Assembly (NCBI GenBank): GCA_009741485.1
Contig: CM019216.1
Coordinates: 52,649,943-52,713,942 of the forward strand
Direction: 5' to 3'
Source of the DNA: Malurus cyaneus samueli
Lineage: Eukaryota; Chordata; Aves; Passeriformes; Maluridae
Length of the DNA stretch: 64,000 nt
Every line of letters begins with the position of its first letter. Position 1 is the first letter of the stretch. The translations under genes were made by a program, and so were the position numbers. The notes beneath the pieces are model-generated. The model worked only from the letters and a program-made list of their open reading frames with translations. It searched no databases and had not been told where the DNA came from. This document shows positions 1 to 13,215 of the stretch, in pieces.

Positions 1-3000
1 CACCAACTGCTTACCTTTAGCCCTTTTTTCACTGTATGAAGCTGGAAAGTTCCTGGTTCCCCATTACAGCAGTCTTTCTTCCTCTTGTTCATTGACTTGA
101 TAAATTGGAAGGAAAGCAAGGTGATTACACCAGTTAAATAAAAGCATGGGCGACTCTTGTCAAGTCCATTGTCTTTAAAATTCATTAATTTCTCCTATTA
201 CTGTAAGATAAGTAAAGGAGATTTGTCTCTTTCTGTGGTTCTAACTCACTGGTTTCAGTAATTTCTTACATGTTTTCTTTTAGCTGTTAACCCATGATTA
301 ATCTCATTTTGTAGATTTGTCATGGACTCTGCTCACACAAAGCCCTATTTCCCATTAAGTCTGTTATTATCGTTTAGAATCCAGTATTTTATATGCTTAT
401 AACCTTGCCCCTTTCAAACCTTCTCCTGTCATTTAATGACTGAGTATTGTGAAGTGGAATCAGTCTCTTTTTTTTCACTTTCCTTCACACTTGCTCTGTT
501 GCTGTGCTAGACTAATGTTGGCTAGCTGTTAAAGCTTTTCATTTTCATCATATCTGTTTTACATCCTCAGGCCCTGTGTCACTCCTTTCTGTATTAGTCA
601 GTAGGAGGTGCCAAAATATTGGCAAGAAAAGTAATTTTTTCAGGCCAAGAAAGAATAATCACCTCCATTTTTGTATCTTGTAACCCTTGTTAGTCACTGA
701 TGTTTAAGAGGTAGTCAAATTATGTATGCGGTTACGCTACATATACAATAGGGCAGTGCTTCTTCATCTCTTCCTTGTGCCATAATGCTGGCCATTTAAT
801 TCCATTAAGTTACTCCTACATCACATCATAGTTTTTAAAGAAGTTTGCTGGATCTAATTAGAAGCAATACCAAGTGGTTGAAGAGGTGATTGCTATCACT
901 TAGATAGCTCTGAAGCAATTGCTGGTATTACTAATTATTTTTGTCCAGCAAAGTTGGGTATGAACTGTGAAAATGTGTACACCAAATATTTTTAGCATAA
1001 TTCTTCAAGTTACATTTTACATGCACTGTTTTTTCAACACTGAAATGACTTCTGGGACCTGCAAAAGTATTTCCTGAGGTATCTTCTAAATGTCAATTAA
1101 CAAGCATCAGGCAGCTTGTGGTTCAGAATTCAACCAGATAGGAAAAGAATAGTCAAAAGTGTTGAAAACCTTGTGCTCAGCTTCTTGAAGAGAGGGTGGT
1201 GTCAGCAGTGCTTAGTTTTCTTTAGGGGTTTGAGCCTTTATTGGATTTACATAGCAAAATCAGACAGAAAATTATCCTTGGTGGCTAATTATAAAATGGA
1301 GTTGATTTAGTGGACCCATAAAGTAACTGAGTAAAACACCAGGTCTGTGGCCAGACTTGCTGGCAGTTCTTGGCTTTGGGTCCTTGCTGTGCAGTAACTA
1401 CGGAGACAAATTGTGAAAATGAAAACAGCTTTAAAAGACAGGTGTCGTAGTGGAATTTTCTGTGCTTTCCTTTGCTTCTCTCTTTAGTGAAGGCTGGTGA
1501 GTTATATAGAAAATGATACTTGGAAGATCTTTCATACATTTCTTATTTAGTACCCTGTTCTTTTTCTGTGCAGTCTCTCACACGTGTAAAAGAAGCCATT
1601 AACTTTTGCATTCACACTTCCAGTGCTTTCATTACATTCATTACTAATGACTGCACTTTCTGGACATGCTGGTGTTTGTAACCCTATTCTAATGTTTTAT
1701 TACTTCTGTTTTGTGCTTCCCATATGTTTCCGGGGAGAATTCCTTCTTTCTTTTACTTGTCTTGTTTCTGCTTGCTCTTTCTGGGCATGCCAATTAATAA
1801 TGAAGGCTGTGCTTGTGCTTCCCCTCCCTATGGCACAATGTGGTTTTCTCTAGCTCTCACTTTTTGTGGAAAGTAGGCCATCTACTGTTGCTTTCTAGTA
1901 TGGATTGCAGATCCCCCAGCAAATGGCCATGCCATGCATATAGGTTCAAGATTGGACTTCACAAGTGTCCTTTTCTCCTGTTTATGGGCACTTCTTTTTT
2001 TGAGGAGTATTGTGATGCAGTAGTCTCAATACCAAACAGAAACTCCTTTTCTTTTTCCCTTCTTTTGAATAGTAATCAACATAATTGCTTCATATCAGCT
2101 GCCATAAATCGAGTTTTTTTATTTGTAATCTAGATAGTATTCAGTGTTCTGGTTTGCTAATCTAAAACTTTTCCTCAAATTAACATTTTTCATAGTTACA
2201 CATCAAGAACCTTTCCGCTTCCCCATCCCCACTGAAGTTAGAGGGCAAGAGATGACCACCTATTGATTTAGGCAGCTATTAATGACAGTTTTTGTCAGTT
2301 TAGCAGATCTTTGTTGTGGTTTTTTTTTTAGTTGGGTTTCCTTTTTTTTTTTAAGTGTGGTTTTGAGCAGAAAGTGACTTTTAAAAAAATGAATCTTGGC
2401 AGTACACTGCTCCATATGTCTTCTGAGTCATATATGCATAGTACACTGATGAAAACAAGCTCCAGTGTTGTCAGCACTGTAAAACACAAAGAACCATGAA
2501 AGGGAGCTGGCCCATCATCTGCCTGCTGTACAACCAGGTCAGCAGTTGGGTTCTGATTCCTCAGCTATTTTTGGAGACGCTACAGAAACTGAGCATTGAG
2601 AGTGCTCACCTTCTTATCAGAGGTGAACTTGCTATGGGGGCAACTGTTTGGACTTCAGTTTGATGGAAATATTATTGCTAGATTAGAATCATATGGAGAC
2701 AAAGACAGCTTTTCTGGTCTGTACTGTTAGGTGAAAGTTGGATATTTCTCCCTTTCCTTCCTATGAACCTGACTGAGGGACTCGTCATACAACATTATTT
2801 TTGTGGAAGAAAATTCCTTTATTTAATCACATACTAGTCTTAGTTCTGCAATGAAATTTACTTCTTGGTTCGTTAAGAATAAAGAATGAGTATTATAATT
2901 TATTATGCTCAGTTCATATTCTGTTCACTTGCAATGAAATTTCTCAGTGGTTTGTCTCTCTTTTCACATGGAAATGTAATTAAAAATTTTTACTGGTTTT

Positions 3001-4509
3001 AGGTAAATTTCAATTTTCAGGGATGTTCCCTTTCTCAGTTAGAAATACAATGGATTGCAGTTCCTCTGAAGAGCGTTTTTTAAAAAATACACCTACTTTA
3101 CATAAGCAAAATTACAGAACAAGTTCACTTTTCGAGTGTCTGACTCTTTAAACTGGTCGCTAACAGAGAGGCACTCTTGCACTGGTGCCGTTGCTGTGCA
3201 AAAGAAAATGAAAAATAAAGTAAGTAAGTAAAGGCACCTGTAGTTGCTCTGAAAGTTATAAAATTAGTAGATCCTTAGTGTTTTGTGGGTAAAATATAAG
3301 ACAAGTAGAGACAACTTGCTTTTCTTAAACAAGACAATTAGGAAACCAGCTAAATTGCTGAGGGGTGCATATGAATAAATAAAGCACCTGTCCTTACTAA
3401 TCTATCACTTGTCAGATGTTGCTTTAATTTGATGAGGAGACCAATACCTGCTTATGGCCCCCTGTGCCCAAATACAACTGGAGAGCAGGACTCGACTCTC
3501 AGGGTGAGGCTCAACAATGGCAACGCACCAGCCCGTGCCACTATGAAGCTGTGACAAATGGCACTCTTGACAGACACATAGGAGTTATCTGATTACACTG
3601 GAAGGGGCATTAAAGTTGACCTCAGATGCCTAATCTCAGTGTGGTAAGCTAAAACATAGGCAGAAATTCTCTTTTCCAAGGAGCAGTGCCTTCTAGAGGT
3701 TGAGAATGAAGTCGAAGGAAGGCATTTGTCTGGGTTAGAAGAAATCTAAGTCTAGAAGAGTTTGGACAGAACTGAGAATATTTTTAACGTTTCCAATATA
3801 AATGATTAAGTATTCAATGACAATGACTAAATGGTTCACTCTAGTTTTCAGACATATTCAAATGAATATCAGGAGCTTATCACAGGAGCTGCTCTTTAGA
3901 CTACTTTTAACATAGGCATAAATCCCATATTAGTTCATACTGTCCAAATTAAACACATTTGACTGCCACAAATATGCAGTTAAACCTGTTTTCATACTCT
4001 CAGAGGTTGCTTTGGTGGCAAATAGTGATTTTTTAAACCTCAGACACAGAGGCATGGTTGCTGATTTTGTTAAATGTACAGTTTCAGGTACTCCTGATAA
4101 TAACAGACTTCAGCACTTTTTGTAGAAAAGTACTTGCATGATTTTCCTGAAACTTTTTTTTTTTTTTTTTACTTCTCACTTAAATTCTCATCTAAATGTT
4201 TCAGAAGCAGCTGGGCTCATCAAAATGGTCTGTGCAACCTCTATATTCTGTAAATGGGTAGGTAGACAAAAAGACAGAACTTTTTGTGAATCAGTCACTG
4301 AGATGGCAAGTGCTTCTCTGTGAAGTCTGTTTAATTTAGCAAACATAACAGGAGCTGATCTGTACGTAACTGTGCCAAGGAAGGATCATCTTGTCGGCAC
4401 ATTTCTTCCAGTCTCTGCCTTTGCTTGAGGATATTGAGGGCTGGTGATAATGCAGTAGAAATTATATCTTGCCAAAAAAGCTTTGAAACTTTGCCCTGTA
4501 AACCCTGGT

Positions 4510-4510
<1 letters not shown>

Positions 4511-4542
<32 letters not shown>

Positions 4543-4548
4543 TCTTTT
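4511..4548 (+). repeat. T-rich run present only in the left arm
   Basis: The left arm has T12-C-T20-C-T4. The partner position near 20,610 in the right arm has only the equivalent of T7-C-T4. This length difference is one of the larger visible differences between the arms. Confidence 0.85.
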
Positions 4549-7500
4549 CCAATAATAGCCTCCTCTGGAATTCCCCAGTAAGAAAATATACTCTTAACCT
4601 TCCTAGTGACATTTTAGTTGCACTTGACAATCACACAGTTCATAAGTGTTTTGGCTAATATTCTAGCCCAGCTGGCTATTTTTCTCCCTCTAGCACACAA
4701 AGATTGATATCCACTCTTCTAGTCTTCCTCAGACAAAGCTGGTATTATCAGAAAACCACCTTTTTTTTTCTACTGCTTGACTAAAGTGTCAGAATTCAGA
4801 GATTCTCAGGCTCTTTTTAACGTGCTGTAGGATACTCTAGAAATAGTGGTTTTTTTCAGCAGTTTCTGAAAGCCTCAGGGCCATCCTGTTCTTCTATTTT
4901 CAGTTCTCTCCAGGTTTTAGGGATTACCCTAAACCTAAAAAAAATACTCTTGTTTTTTTTGCTTGTAGCTAGCAATTCTCTGCTGTTCAAAAGATGGGGG
5001 TGACTGTTTACTCTACTCTGTAAGGTACTGGTCAGGCAAATTCAGTTTTGTTGGTTTTGCCTTTCCCAAAGATCAATGGCCTGTAGCTTCCCCTGACCCT
5101 GTGGTGTCTTTTTCCTTCCACAGGATAAATATACTAAGATTTTTGTTTCTGTAACTGGATGAACAGTTAGGTTATTCATTGTTATCAAATCTTTCCCTAG
5201 GAAAAGGCCTAGCTTTGGAGCAATTTGGAGTACCCCAAACAGCAGTTTTATGCAAGGAACTTCACAGGTTTCATAGAAGAGAAGAAGAAAGAGAGAAAGA
5301 GAGAAAGAAAAGAACCATTTTACATGCAAAAGACCAATACCAGAATATTCTTTGTTTTACAAGAAATATTTTCAGGCAATTTGGTACACTACACATTTTT
5401 AATGGGTGTTGCGGCAGGCCCCATCATTCTGTAATCCTTTCCTTTCTGATACAGATGAACCGACTGCACAGAATGACCTCAGGTTACTGTAGGCAGCAGT
5501 GAAACTCAAAAAGATCCATTTGTAGAGTAAGAGTCTTCCACTGATCCCATATCACAAAGCTGCATAAAGCATGCCAGCTACTTCCCTCTGCATAAGGAAA
5601 ATGCTCTCTACTTGCAGTGATCTTCTTGTTGAGAAATGATCACTGCATCAATGCTGCATCTCAGCTTTTCATCTTTCTTGATGCTTTCAAGAACCCACAA
5701 TTCTTCAGAAGCTCCCTTTACACTCTCTATCAGCTGCATTGGTAAGACACTGCAGCTTAACAGAGTGCAAACCTCTGCCTGTCCTGTACATGGGGTTCCC
5801 AACCAACAGCCCTGTGTGTTGTCTCCTCTGTAACTGTCTTCCAGTTCTCCTGCTGAGGCTACTGAGGGCAACACTGGCTTATTTAGCTTGGATTGGTAAT
5901 GAAGATATTTGTATAATAGCTCTGACAGTAGAAATACCAAGCCTGTTTTAAAGCTCATATGCTTGCTATGAAGTAGGAAACCTGCTTTCAAGGGTTCATC
6001 ACGCTTAGCGACACAAGAGCCTGATAAGAATGGCTCTGCATGCTCCTCCTGCCGACCTTTTGTTCAGCACACAACTGAAAGTGACCGTTCCTCTCTCATT
6101 TCCCACATTTTGCATTTCTTGCACCTCTGTGATCAAGATAATTCTTTAAGGACTGCTTATTGTTTTGATCACATATGTTTGCATGCTTTTCTGTGTCCCT
6201 TTAGTAGCTGTAGCATCTGACTCAAATAATTTATTAAATGAGCTTCCTGTTTCTTAGGGTCATCTCAGTGGTGTTCCTCAAATGGCATGTGACTAGACAG
6301 CCATCCGTCAATCCTTTTCAGAAAGAAAAATTACTAGGTTAGCCTAAAATTTGATAACTTTCACAGAGTTACATTTTAGCAAACACTTTGCATTATCCCT
6401 TTGGCTGTATTACCATCTCATAAAGCTTTATTTAGAAATAGAACTATAGTTAAGTTTCTTGAGACTTTCAAGACTTTAATATTTTTTTTTCTCCCTTCTT
6501 GATTTGGAAAGCTATGATTGGGAAACCAATACTCTCTTCCTACACTATTGCAAACTGAGGGATTTCTCCCCTACATCTAACTGTCACTGTTCAAACTTCG
6601 CACTACCTGTGAGAACTCCTATTTTGGTTGTCCTGTAACTTCATCAGCATTTTAGTGCTTCACAGTGCTAAGGCCAGACTTCGTTTTTCATCTTTACCAA
6701 AGCTGAGGTTGTTTATCTGAAATCACACTGGAAAGCAAGTGAGTGAAAACAGAAACGTGATATAAAGGATATTATATTTTTGTTCAGCTTGACTCATATT
6801 TTAGATTTACCTATCCATTTGGGATAAAATTTATAAGAATTATTCATTTAAATTACTTTTACTTCATCAGTTTAACTGGAGATGTAATTATTAAACTATA
6901 TAGTTTTTTGTACACACCAAACCTCACTGGTGATGTACAAATAATACTATTTACTTAATTTAAATTTCCTAGTTACATACACTCTTGATGTACTGAGTCA
7001 GTAAAAACTACAATCCAAAAATCTTGGAGAAATTAGTAGATGATACATGGCTGACCTGCGTTTTTGATAAGTTGCTTCATTCCTCTAATCAGGTTTGGAC
7101 ATACAAACTAAAATTTTGGCAAGCTCACATAGAATGGCAAAGGTGGAAGGTGAGGTAAGAAATCTGTGAGAGGAGGTAAAAGAGTAAAGTGGTCTAAAGA
7201 ACAGGTTGTTAGATAGTGATAGATAAAGATGTGTACAAATACAAGTATATATGTCAATTTAGATAGAATTCAGACTTACTCAGATGCAAGCCTGAATTCA
7301 GTTTTTGGAAGAGGCTCCTTGAATGTCATATTCCTGCTTTTATTCATAGCAGAGTCAAATGGATTTTTCTATTAATCTAAATGAGAAAAAGACAAAGCCC
7401 AGAACATAACACATGAAATTCAGTCCTAGAGGTAGTGACTGCGAAAGCAATGGCCAGCAGCAATTCATACAGGTACAACTTCCTCAAGTGCTCAAGGGTA

Positions 7501-10500
7501 ATCTTGGAGTTGCTGAGTCACTCACCAGAGCTCAGGAGAAGAGGAGTGCATGCTGCAATTGATGTGCTGCATGATCCAAAGCATATAATCTAGCTCCAGC
7601 AGCTCCAGCTTAAGTACAAGGGTTAATAACATTTCCATTATTAGAGACATTCACAAAGTTAATACAGTAATGTTCATAAGAGTCACTGAAATGATCATGA
7701 TATAAATCAAATGGAAAACTACTGAAGCAAAAAAAAAAAAACTCTCAGAAAGATATCCCTGTTTAGAACAGTTTTTTTCGCTCCACTTCCTTTTTTTTTT
7801 CACACACTAGAAGTCAACAGGGGCAGAAACAGCCCTACTGATTTTTCTTATCTCTAGCAATTTTTATTTCAAAAAGTTAGGCAATTTCTAAAAGGAAAGC
7901 AGTATTTATGCCATTTTAAAAGTCCATGTCTCTGGCCTGAAAAAGCTCAGCTAAGGTTCTTCAGTGAGATTTTAGGCTGGTTTCATTCTGGAACATATTA
8001 CAACATGAAGGATAGTGGTGTCACTGTCACTCGTACAAGTGAGACCTGCTTAAATATGGCAGGACTTCTTTCATCTGAATTATTCCAAAGTTTTATTTAT
8101 TTATTTAAAGCTTAATCACCATGAATGCCTAAACTATTGTTGAGAAAAACTTCCTTGTTGATTTTTAATATTCTTATCTTTCTGTTGAGGCTTGAGAGTT
8201 TTCAAACAACAGGGAGGACCTCTAACAAGGGAACATCTGATACACAAAAGCAGCAAAGAAAATAAAGCAAGCAAAAATTTGCATGAAAGCAATGTTCTTT
8301 TGAAACAGCAGAGGCAAACATGCCATGCCATACTTGTTTCCTACTCTTACAAAACATACCGTACAGCAGTGCTCAGAGCCTCCGTTGCAAATGATAATGG
8401 CAATATTAATGTGGGTCCTTATCTGAGACCTGCTGAAGTCAGTTGAAGGCTCCATTGATTGCAAGGAATATTAGATCAGGCCCTTTCAGAACGTATTTTG
8501 GTCAACTTTTGTCCAACCGTATTTCACATAGGAGAAATGGGGTTTATCTCCTTCTGCACTCTGCGCTTCTATCAGCAGAATACCAAGTGAGGGATCCAAG
8601 CACGAGAAAAGTCCAGGCTGTCCCGGTGGTGAAATACAGAGGGTGTGGCAGTTTTTAAAGTCTCGACACAATGACACATGAGAGAGAAAGGGGGAGTGAG
8701 ACAAATAAATCATAGAGCAAGACTGGAAGGCAAAGACGTAGAAAGTATAAAAGGAGTTCTTCAGCTTTTCTAAACCCAAATAGTCCAGTCATGTTAAGAC
8801 GTGAACAGGTGGGAAAGTACAGCTTCACAGCTTTAAAATTGTATATTGTTTTTCATCTGTAACACAAAGAGAGTTTGAAAAAAGTGAAAAACGTTCCAGC
8901 AGGTTTCAGAGCAGGAGGAAACTATGCCAAATTATTGCTGATGTTCAGTCTTTACAGGTGTGCTTTCTCCTTCACCTTGATGGGAAATCCCCTTATTTAA
9001 TCTCATACAATGTAGCAGCAGAATGATTGTAAGCAACTTCCTACTGGTGTCCTTTTCTTTTGCCTTTCAAACCGCAGAGAGGCAACAGGAATTAAGACCC
9101 TGCAGGTATGGCACATGGCTGAAATCATACCATCATGCACAGCATCTCTGGCAGTGGGGTTCTGGAGGGATGCTGGCAGCCCTGTGTAAGGGAACAATTA
9201 GCAGAGCAGGGGACAGCTTGAGCTGTTGCTTCTGTTTTGGTCTTTCTTGAGTCCTTTCTCCCACACTTTCCAACAAAACTTGCTTTTCTCTTACAGGTGT
9301 TGCATTTCAGTAGGAAAGTGTAGACTATAGGTGCAATGAGCATTTGCTTTTTGTTTTTCAAAATAAAGATGATTCATGGAGAAAAAGATCTTTGAAACTA
9401 TATTCTATTCATATCTCGTCACTATTACACAAACAAGAACTAGACACTAATATCTGCTGTTGTATGCTTTATTGTCCAAAAATCAAAATGGCAAAAAATA
9501 AAAGTAAAGGCAAGCATGACCCAAATGTATAATTTCCCTAAGATCTTCATTTTCTGATTCTTTTAAAATATTGAAAAATTATGAGAAGACACTGTCAAAA
9601 TATAAATATTTCATAAGGTTTTTTATTAATATTTAACTATTTTAAAATACTTTGAATCTAATGACCATTATCAGCTTCCATATGTTACTTTATTTTTCTT
9701 GTTCTATTTAATGTTTATTTGATTTGTATTGCAAGTTTTTTAAAAATTCTACATTAGTGCTACTATGATGTCTGTGTTCTGTTAAAAATTAGAGAGAAAA
9801 GTAAGCTTTACACTGCTGACTTGACACCATGTAGCAGAACCATTTCAATGTTTAGTGTTTTGATACAGTTACCTTGATGTGTTCCAGAAATTTTGTTATT
9901 TTTTTTTTTTTATATAGCAAATCTCAAATTTTATCAATTGCTCCAAATTTGGAAATGCAGTTTCTTCTTACCTGGCTGATATCATCAACAACATTCTTTT
10001 TCAGTTTTCATGGAGTGCATATGAAATCAGACATCCTTGTCCTGCTCATTCCTATTCTGATGGCAGAGCCATAAAACCAACACTAATCACTTCCCTGTGC
10101 ACTCAACAACCAGTTGGGACTCAAGCTGAGACATTTTTCCTCTCTTGTAGGAGCTCATACTCAGGGACGTTATAAACCTAGAGAGATGGAGAAAAACAAG
10201 GCCACATCTCACTCCATAGCTTTTTAGTAAGATATTGTCTTTTTTCTTTTTAAATGATTTATTAGTATAAAGGATAGACTGAGAGATGATACACCTTGCA
10301 TTAATTTTGCAAACACACCACAAGAAAATGATTACCTCAGATTATTTGATAACATTCACATATACATTGCCACTACTGTATGTGCAATGAAAACTTTAAA
10401 AAGGCACTGTAATTTAGAAAATGTGAATCGTTGAAGAGATTATTATAAATACACATAAATGTTCCATGAATTTTAATTTACTTTTAATCATTTTGTTTTT

Positions 10501-10969
10501 ACTAGGTTTTTTTCACTCAATAAATTGTTATAAATTAAATATTGACTAAACTAAGCAACTAAGCATTGAGAAAAAAATTTATTAATTACTTTTGACAATT
10601 TGTATCTCCTTAGATTTTTGGTGTGATGAGAGATATAAATAAACTTTTTCAACAAAAGCCTGATATAAAACTTGTGAAAGATAATAGGTACCATCACAAT
10701 TTCATTTAAATTAATTGGCAAGGTCCTTTCTTGAAGGAGTAAGATTTTCAGTATGGTAACTTGCCTGACTTTTGACAATTCAAGCTTTATGTTTTGAGAT
10801 TAAAATCCTGTTCATACAAGTGCAGCCTGTAAAATTTTTTTCTTGAAGTGTTTGTTCAATTAAAAAAAAAAAAAGGCATTACTGATTTTTGTAATTATTT
10901 GGAAGAAATTACAAAAATGGTCTTTAATTTGAATTTCTATTTCATATATTGATATGCTAAACTGATGTT

Positions 10970-11165
10970 CAGATTAGATATTATAAAAGAGTGGTCAGGC
11001 ACTGGGACAATCGCCCAGGGAGGTGGTGGAATCACCATATCTGGAAGTGTTCAAGAGGTGTCTGGATGTGGCACTTGGGGATATTTGGGGGCAGTTATGT
11101 TAGTGCGGGGTTGATGGTTCAACTAGATGATTGTGAATGTCTCTTTCAACACTGTGATTCTATAA
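10970..11165 (+). mobile_element. CR1 LINE 3' tail, left-arm copy
   Basis: The core CCCAGGGAGGTGGTGGAATC, followed by a CTGGAAGTGTTCAAGAGGTG-like stretch, GTCTGGATGTGGCACTTG and the terminal GATTCTATA, is the classic avian CR1 3' end. Only about 200 bp remain, as is usual for 5'-truncated CR1 insertions. It is mirrored in the right arm, so it predates the duplication if that is real. Confidence 0.9.
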
Positions 11166-11815
11166 ACTGGCAGGGTACTAGACTTACTATTGTAGCTTCT
11201 TTATCATAACATTAGCCAAAACCTCAAGGCCTAAAAAATGTCACATATTGAAAACAAAGTATAATTCAAAATACAACAGAATATTTCAGTTTGAGGAAAA
11301 AATTATCAAATCTTTAAGTTGCTCTGCTAATTTGTGATGAAACAAAATGTTGGTATCTCCTGCGCAGGGACCGAGTTGCACACTGGTGGCAGCTTTCTGC
11401 AGCCACGTGCATGGCTGCCAGCTGCTGTCTTGAAGTCAGTGGAAATTGTGCCATTGAGTAAAACAGGATGACAGCTAAGGGTTATTTTCTTTTGAATAAA
11501 TAACATACTTTCCTAACATTTCTCTTCACCTCCACCAGACTTTTAACTCATGCATCCCCACAACTATCTCTCATATTCCATTTCACTCAGACTGCTGTGG
11601 ACTCAGTCAATCCGGTTACAGGCCACATGGACTTTTTATGATTGAAGTGTCTCCATTTCACCAAGAACTGTCTAATTGCAATGCCTCTCATGTCCTACTC
11701 GTCGGATCAAAATATGTGGCCTGCTACTATGAATATGAAGCTGGAGGGAAAGAGGAGAAAGAGGAAGGACGTCGGTGTGGTTATGGTGTTCTAGCCAGAG
11801 TGCCTCTGGGGATGA

Positions 11816-13215
11816 GTGAGCTTTGTATCTTGTTAGCTGCATGAAATGCTCGTGGTTATGTGCTAGTGAAGTAATAATCAGGCCCTAACTCTTCTTGCAT
11901 GGTCATCAGTTTATAGTTATGCTTGCCTAATAAGTGAGTCCTAAATACGCTTTGTCTTAAGACGGCATGAGCTTTGACTAGTTTCTCTGTGATGAGCAAC
12001 TTGCTTCAGCAGAATCGAGCCTAGTCAGCTCTGGTCACCACAAACTAGCTGCCTGGAATAGCATAGCCTCTCGCGCTGCTCTGTCTGTCTGTTGCCCGGA
12101 CTGAGCCTGGCTGGCAGGTTTCCTGCTGCAGACACCCGGCCCGGCCCTGCGAGAGGGACACACACGAACAACGCACGGAAACACAGAGGGGCACACAGCG
12201 GACACACAGAGGACACACAGAGGGGACACACAGGACGAGCCGACCACACAGAGGGGAAAACAGACCCGGGGCACGAGCAGACACATACAGGGACCACAGA
12301 CACGACACAAGAGAAGGCGCGCAGGAAGTTGCACCCGCAACCCAGGGGCACACAGCTGCTGCGACAGGGACACACAGAGCCGGGACGACAGGGCCCTGCT
12401 GCTCATCAGGGCACCAGGACCACAGGACCACAGAGAAGGGGACACACAGGGACAGAGCGAGAGGGGACCACAGAGGGGACACACAGGGACACACAGAGGG
12501 GACACACAGAGGGACACACAGAGACACACAGGGGACACAGAGGGGACAACAGACGTCGGACCCACACACAGAGGGGACAGAGCAAGGGGACACACAGGGA
12601 CACACAGAGGGGACACACAGGGACACACAGAGGACACACAGAAGGGGGCACACACAGAGGGGACACACAGAGGGGACACACAGAGGGGACAACAGAGAGC
12701 ACAGAGACACACAGGGACACACAGAGGGACACACAGAGGGACACACAGAGGGGAAAACAGAGGGGACGACACAGAGGGACACACAGAGAACACACGGGGA
12801 CACACAAGCGAGGACACACAGGAGGGGGACACACGAGGGACAACAGAGGCGGACACACAGAGACACACAGAGGGGACACAGGGACAGCACAAGGACACTG
12901 GGACACACACAGAGGGACACCAGGGACACACAGAGACACACAGGAGGGGACACACAGGGACAACACAGAGGAGACACACAAGATCTGTGCTGCACCTCAT
13001 GGTCTCACCTTCCAAGGGATCCCCATCCATCCCACCCTACTCAGCAGAGAGAGGGGGCTGATGGATTTCAGGCCACGACAAAAGGTGGTTTTAGGACCGT
13101 GCCTTTTAAAGCATTATTCTGCTGCCTAAGCAACATTTCAGGGACCTGTGTGGCACTTCAAGTCATTTGCCTGAAGCCACGACAGCCATTTGTGGCAGCA
13201 CAAGGAAATACACCC
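11816..13215. other. Core (spacer) of the inverted repeat
   Basis: About 1.4 kb separates the well-matched arms. The outer parts (about 11,816-12,110 and 12,985-13,215) still share short ordered blocks in inverted orientation, such as GTCCTAAA, ATGCTT and CTTTGTC, but only with many gaps and mismatches. This looks like a degraded or noisy continuation of the arms. The middle is a one-direction GACACACAGA-type minisatellite. No gene is supported. Confidence 0.7.
12155..12981 (+). repeat. GGGGACACACAGA-type minisatellite
   Basis: Degenerate 12-13 bp units of the form G(3-4)ACACACAGA run head to tail. The array is cleanest from about 12,430 to 12,981. A diverged part lies at 12,155-12,300, and a mostly non-repeat interruption lies between. 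All units face the same way, so the array is not part of the inverted symmetry. Regular G-runs on the + strand make G-quadruplex or slipped structures plausible (inference). Because the units rarely create stops, open frames of more than 300 codons cross it on both strands; they are low-complexity products of the repeat. Confidence 0.95.

Larger units (their letters stand above)
1..11815 (+). repeat. Left arm of a giant inverted repeat (truncated by window start)
   Basis: The stretch is matched in reverse complement by the right arm at about 13,216-25,187. Base 1 pairs with about 25,187, and 11,815 pairs with about 13,216. Base 1 already lies inside the match, so the outer end is not visible. 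Sampled blocks (about 1-420, 5,760-5,870, 8,180-8,650, 10,970-11,690) align at roughly 97-98%. Differences are mostly one-base indels in short homopolymers, with few substitutions. I see no gene: open frames here are short, and most change or break in the other arm. The content is AT-rich non-coding DNA with one CR1 tail, T-runs and a short GA-rich stretch near 5,280. Beyond 11,690 the match becomes gappy. Confidence 0.93.

Noticed and set aside
5608..5991. 127-codon minus-strand frame in the left arm, with a matching start in the right arm at 19,152
   Set aside because: The right-arm copy shifts frame after about 45 residues and ends sooner, and the residues resemble no family. It is a chance frame altered by the arm indels.
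12430..12981. Possible CRISPR-like array
   Set aside because: Units are 12-13 bp with no spacers, degenerate and tandem, in a vertebrate genome; it is a minisatellite.
12035..13129. Open frames of 316-345 codons on both strands across the core
   Set aside because: They are translations of the GACACACAGA minisatellite (low-complexity Thr/Arg/Gly/His on one strand, Cys/Val/Pro/Ser on the other). Open frames on both strands at once show absence of stops in the repeat, not a gene.
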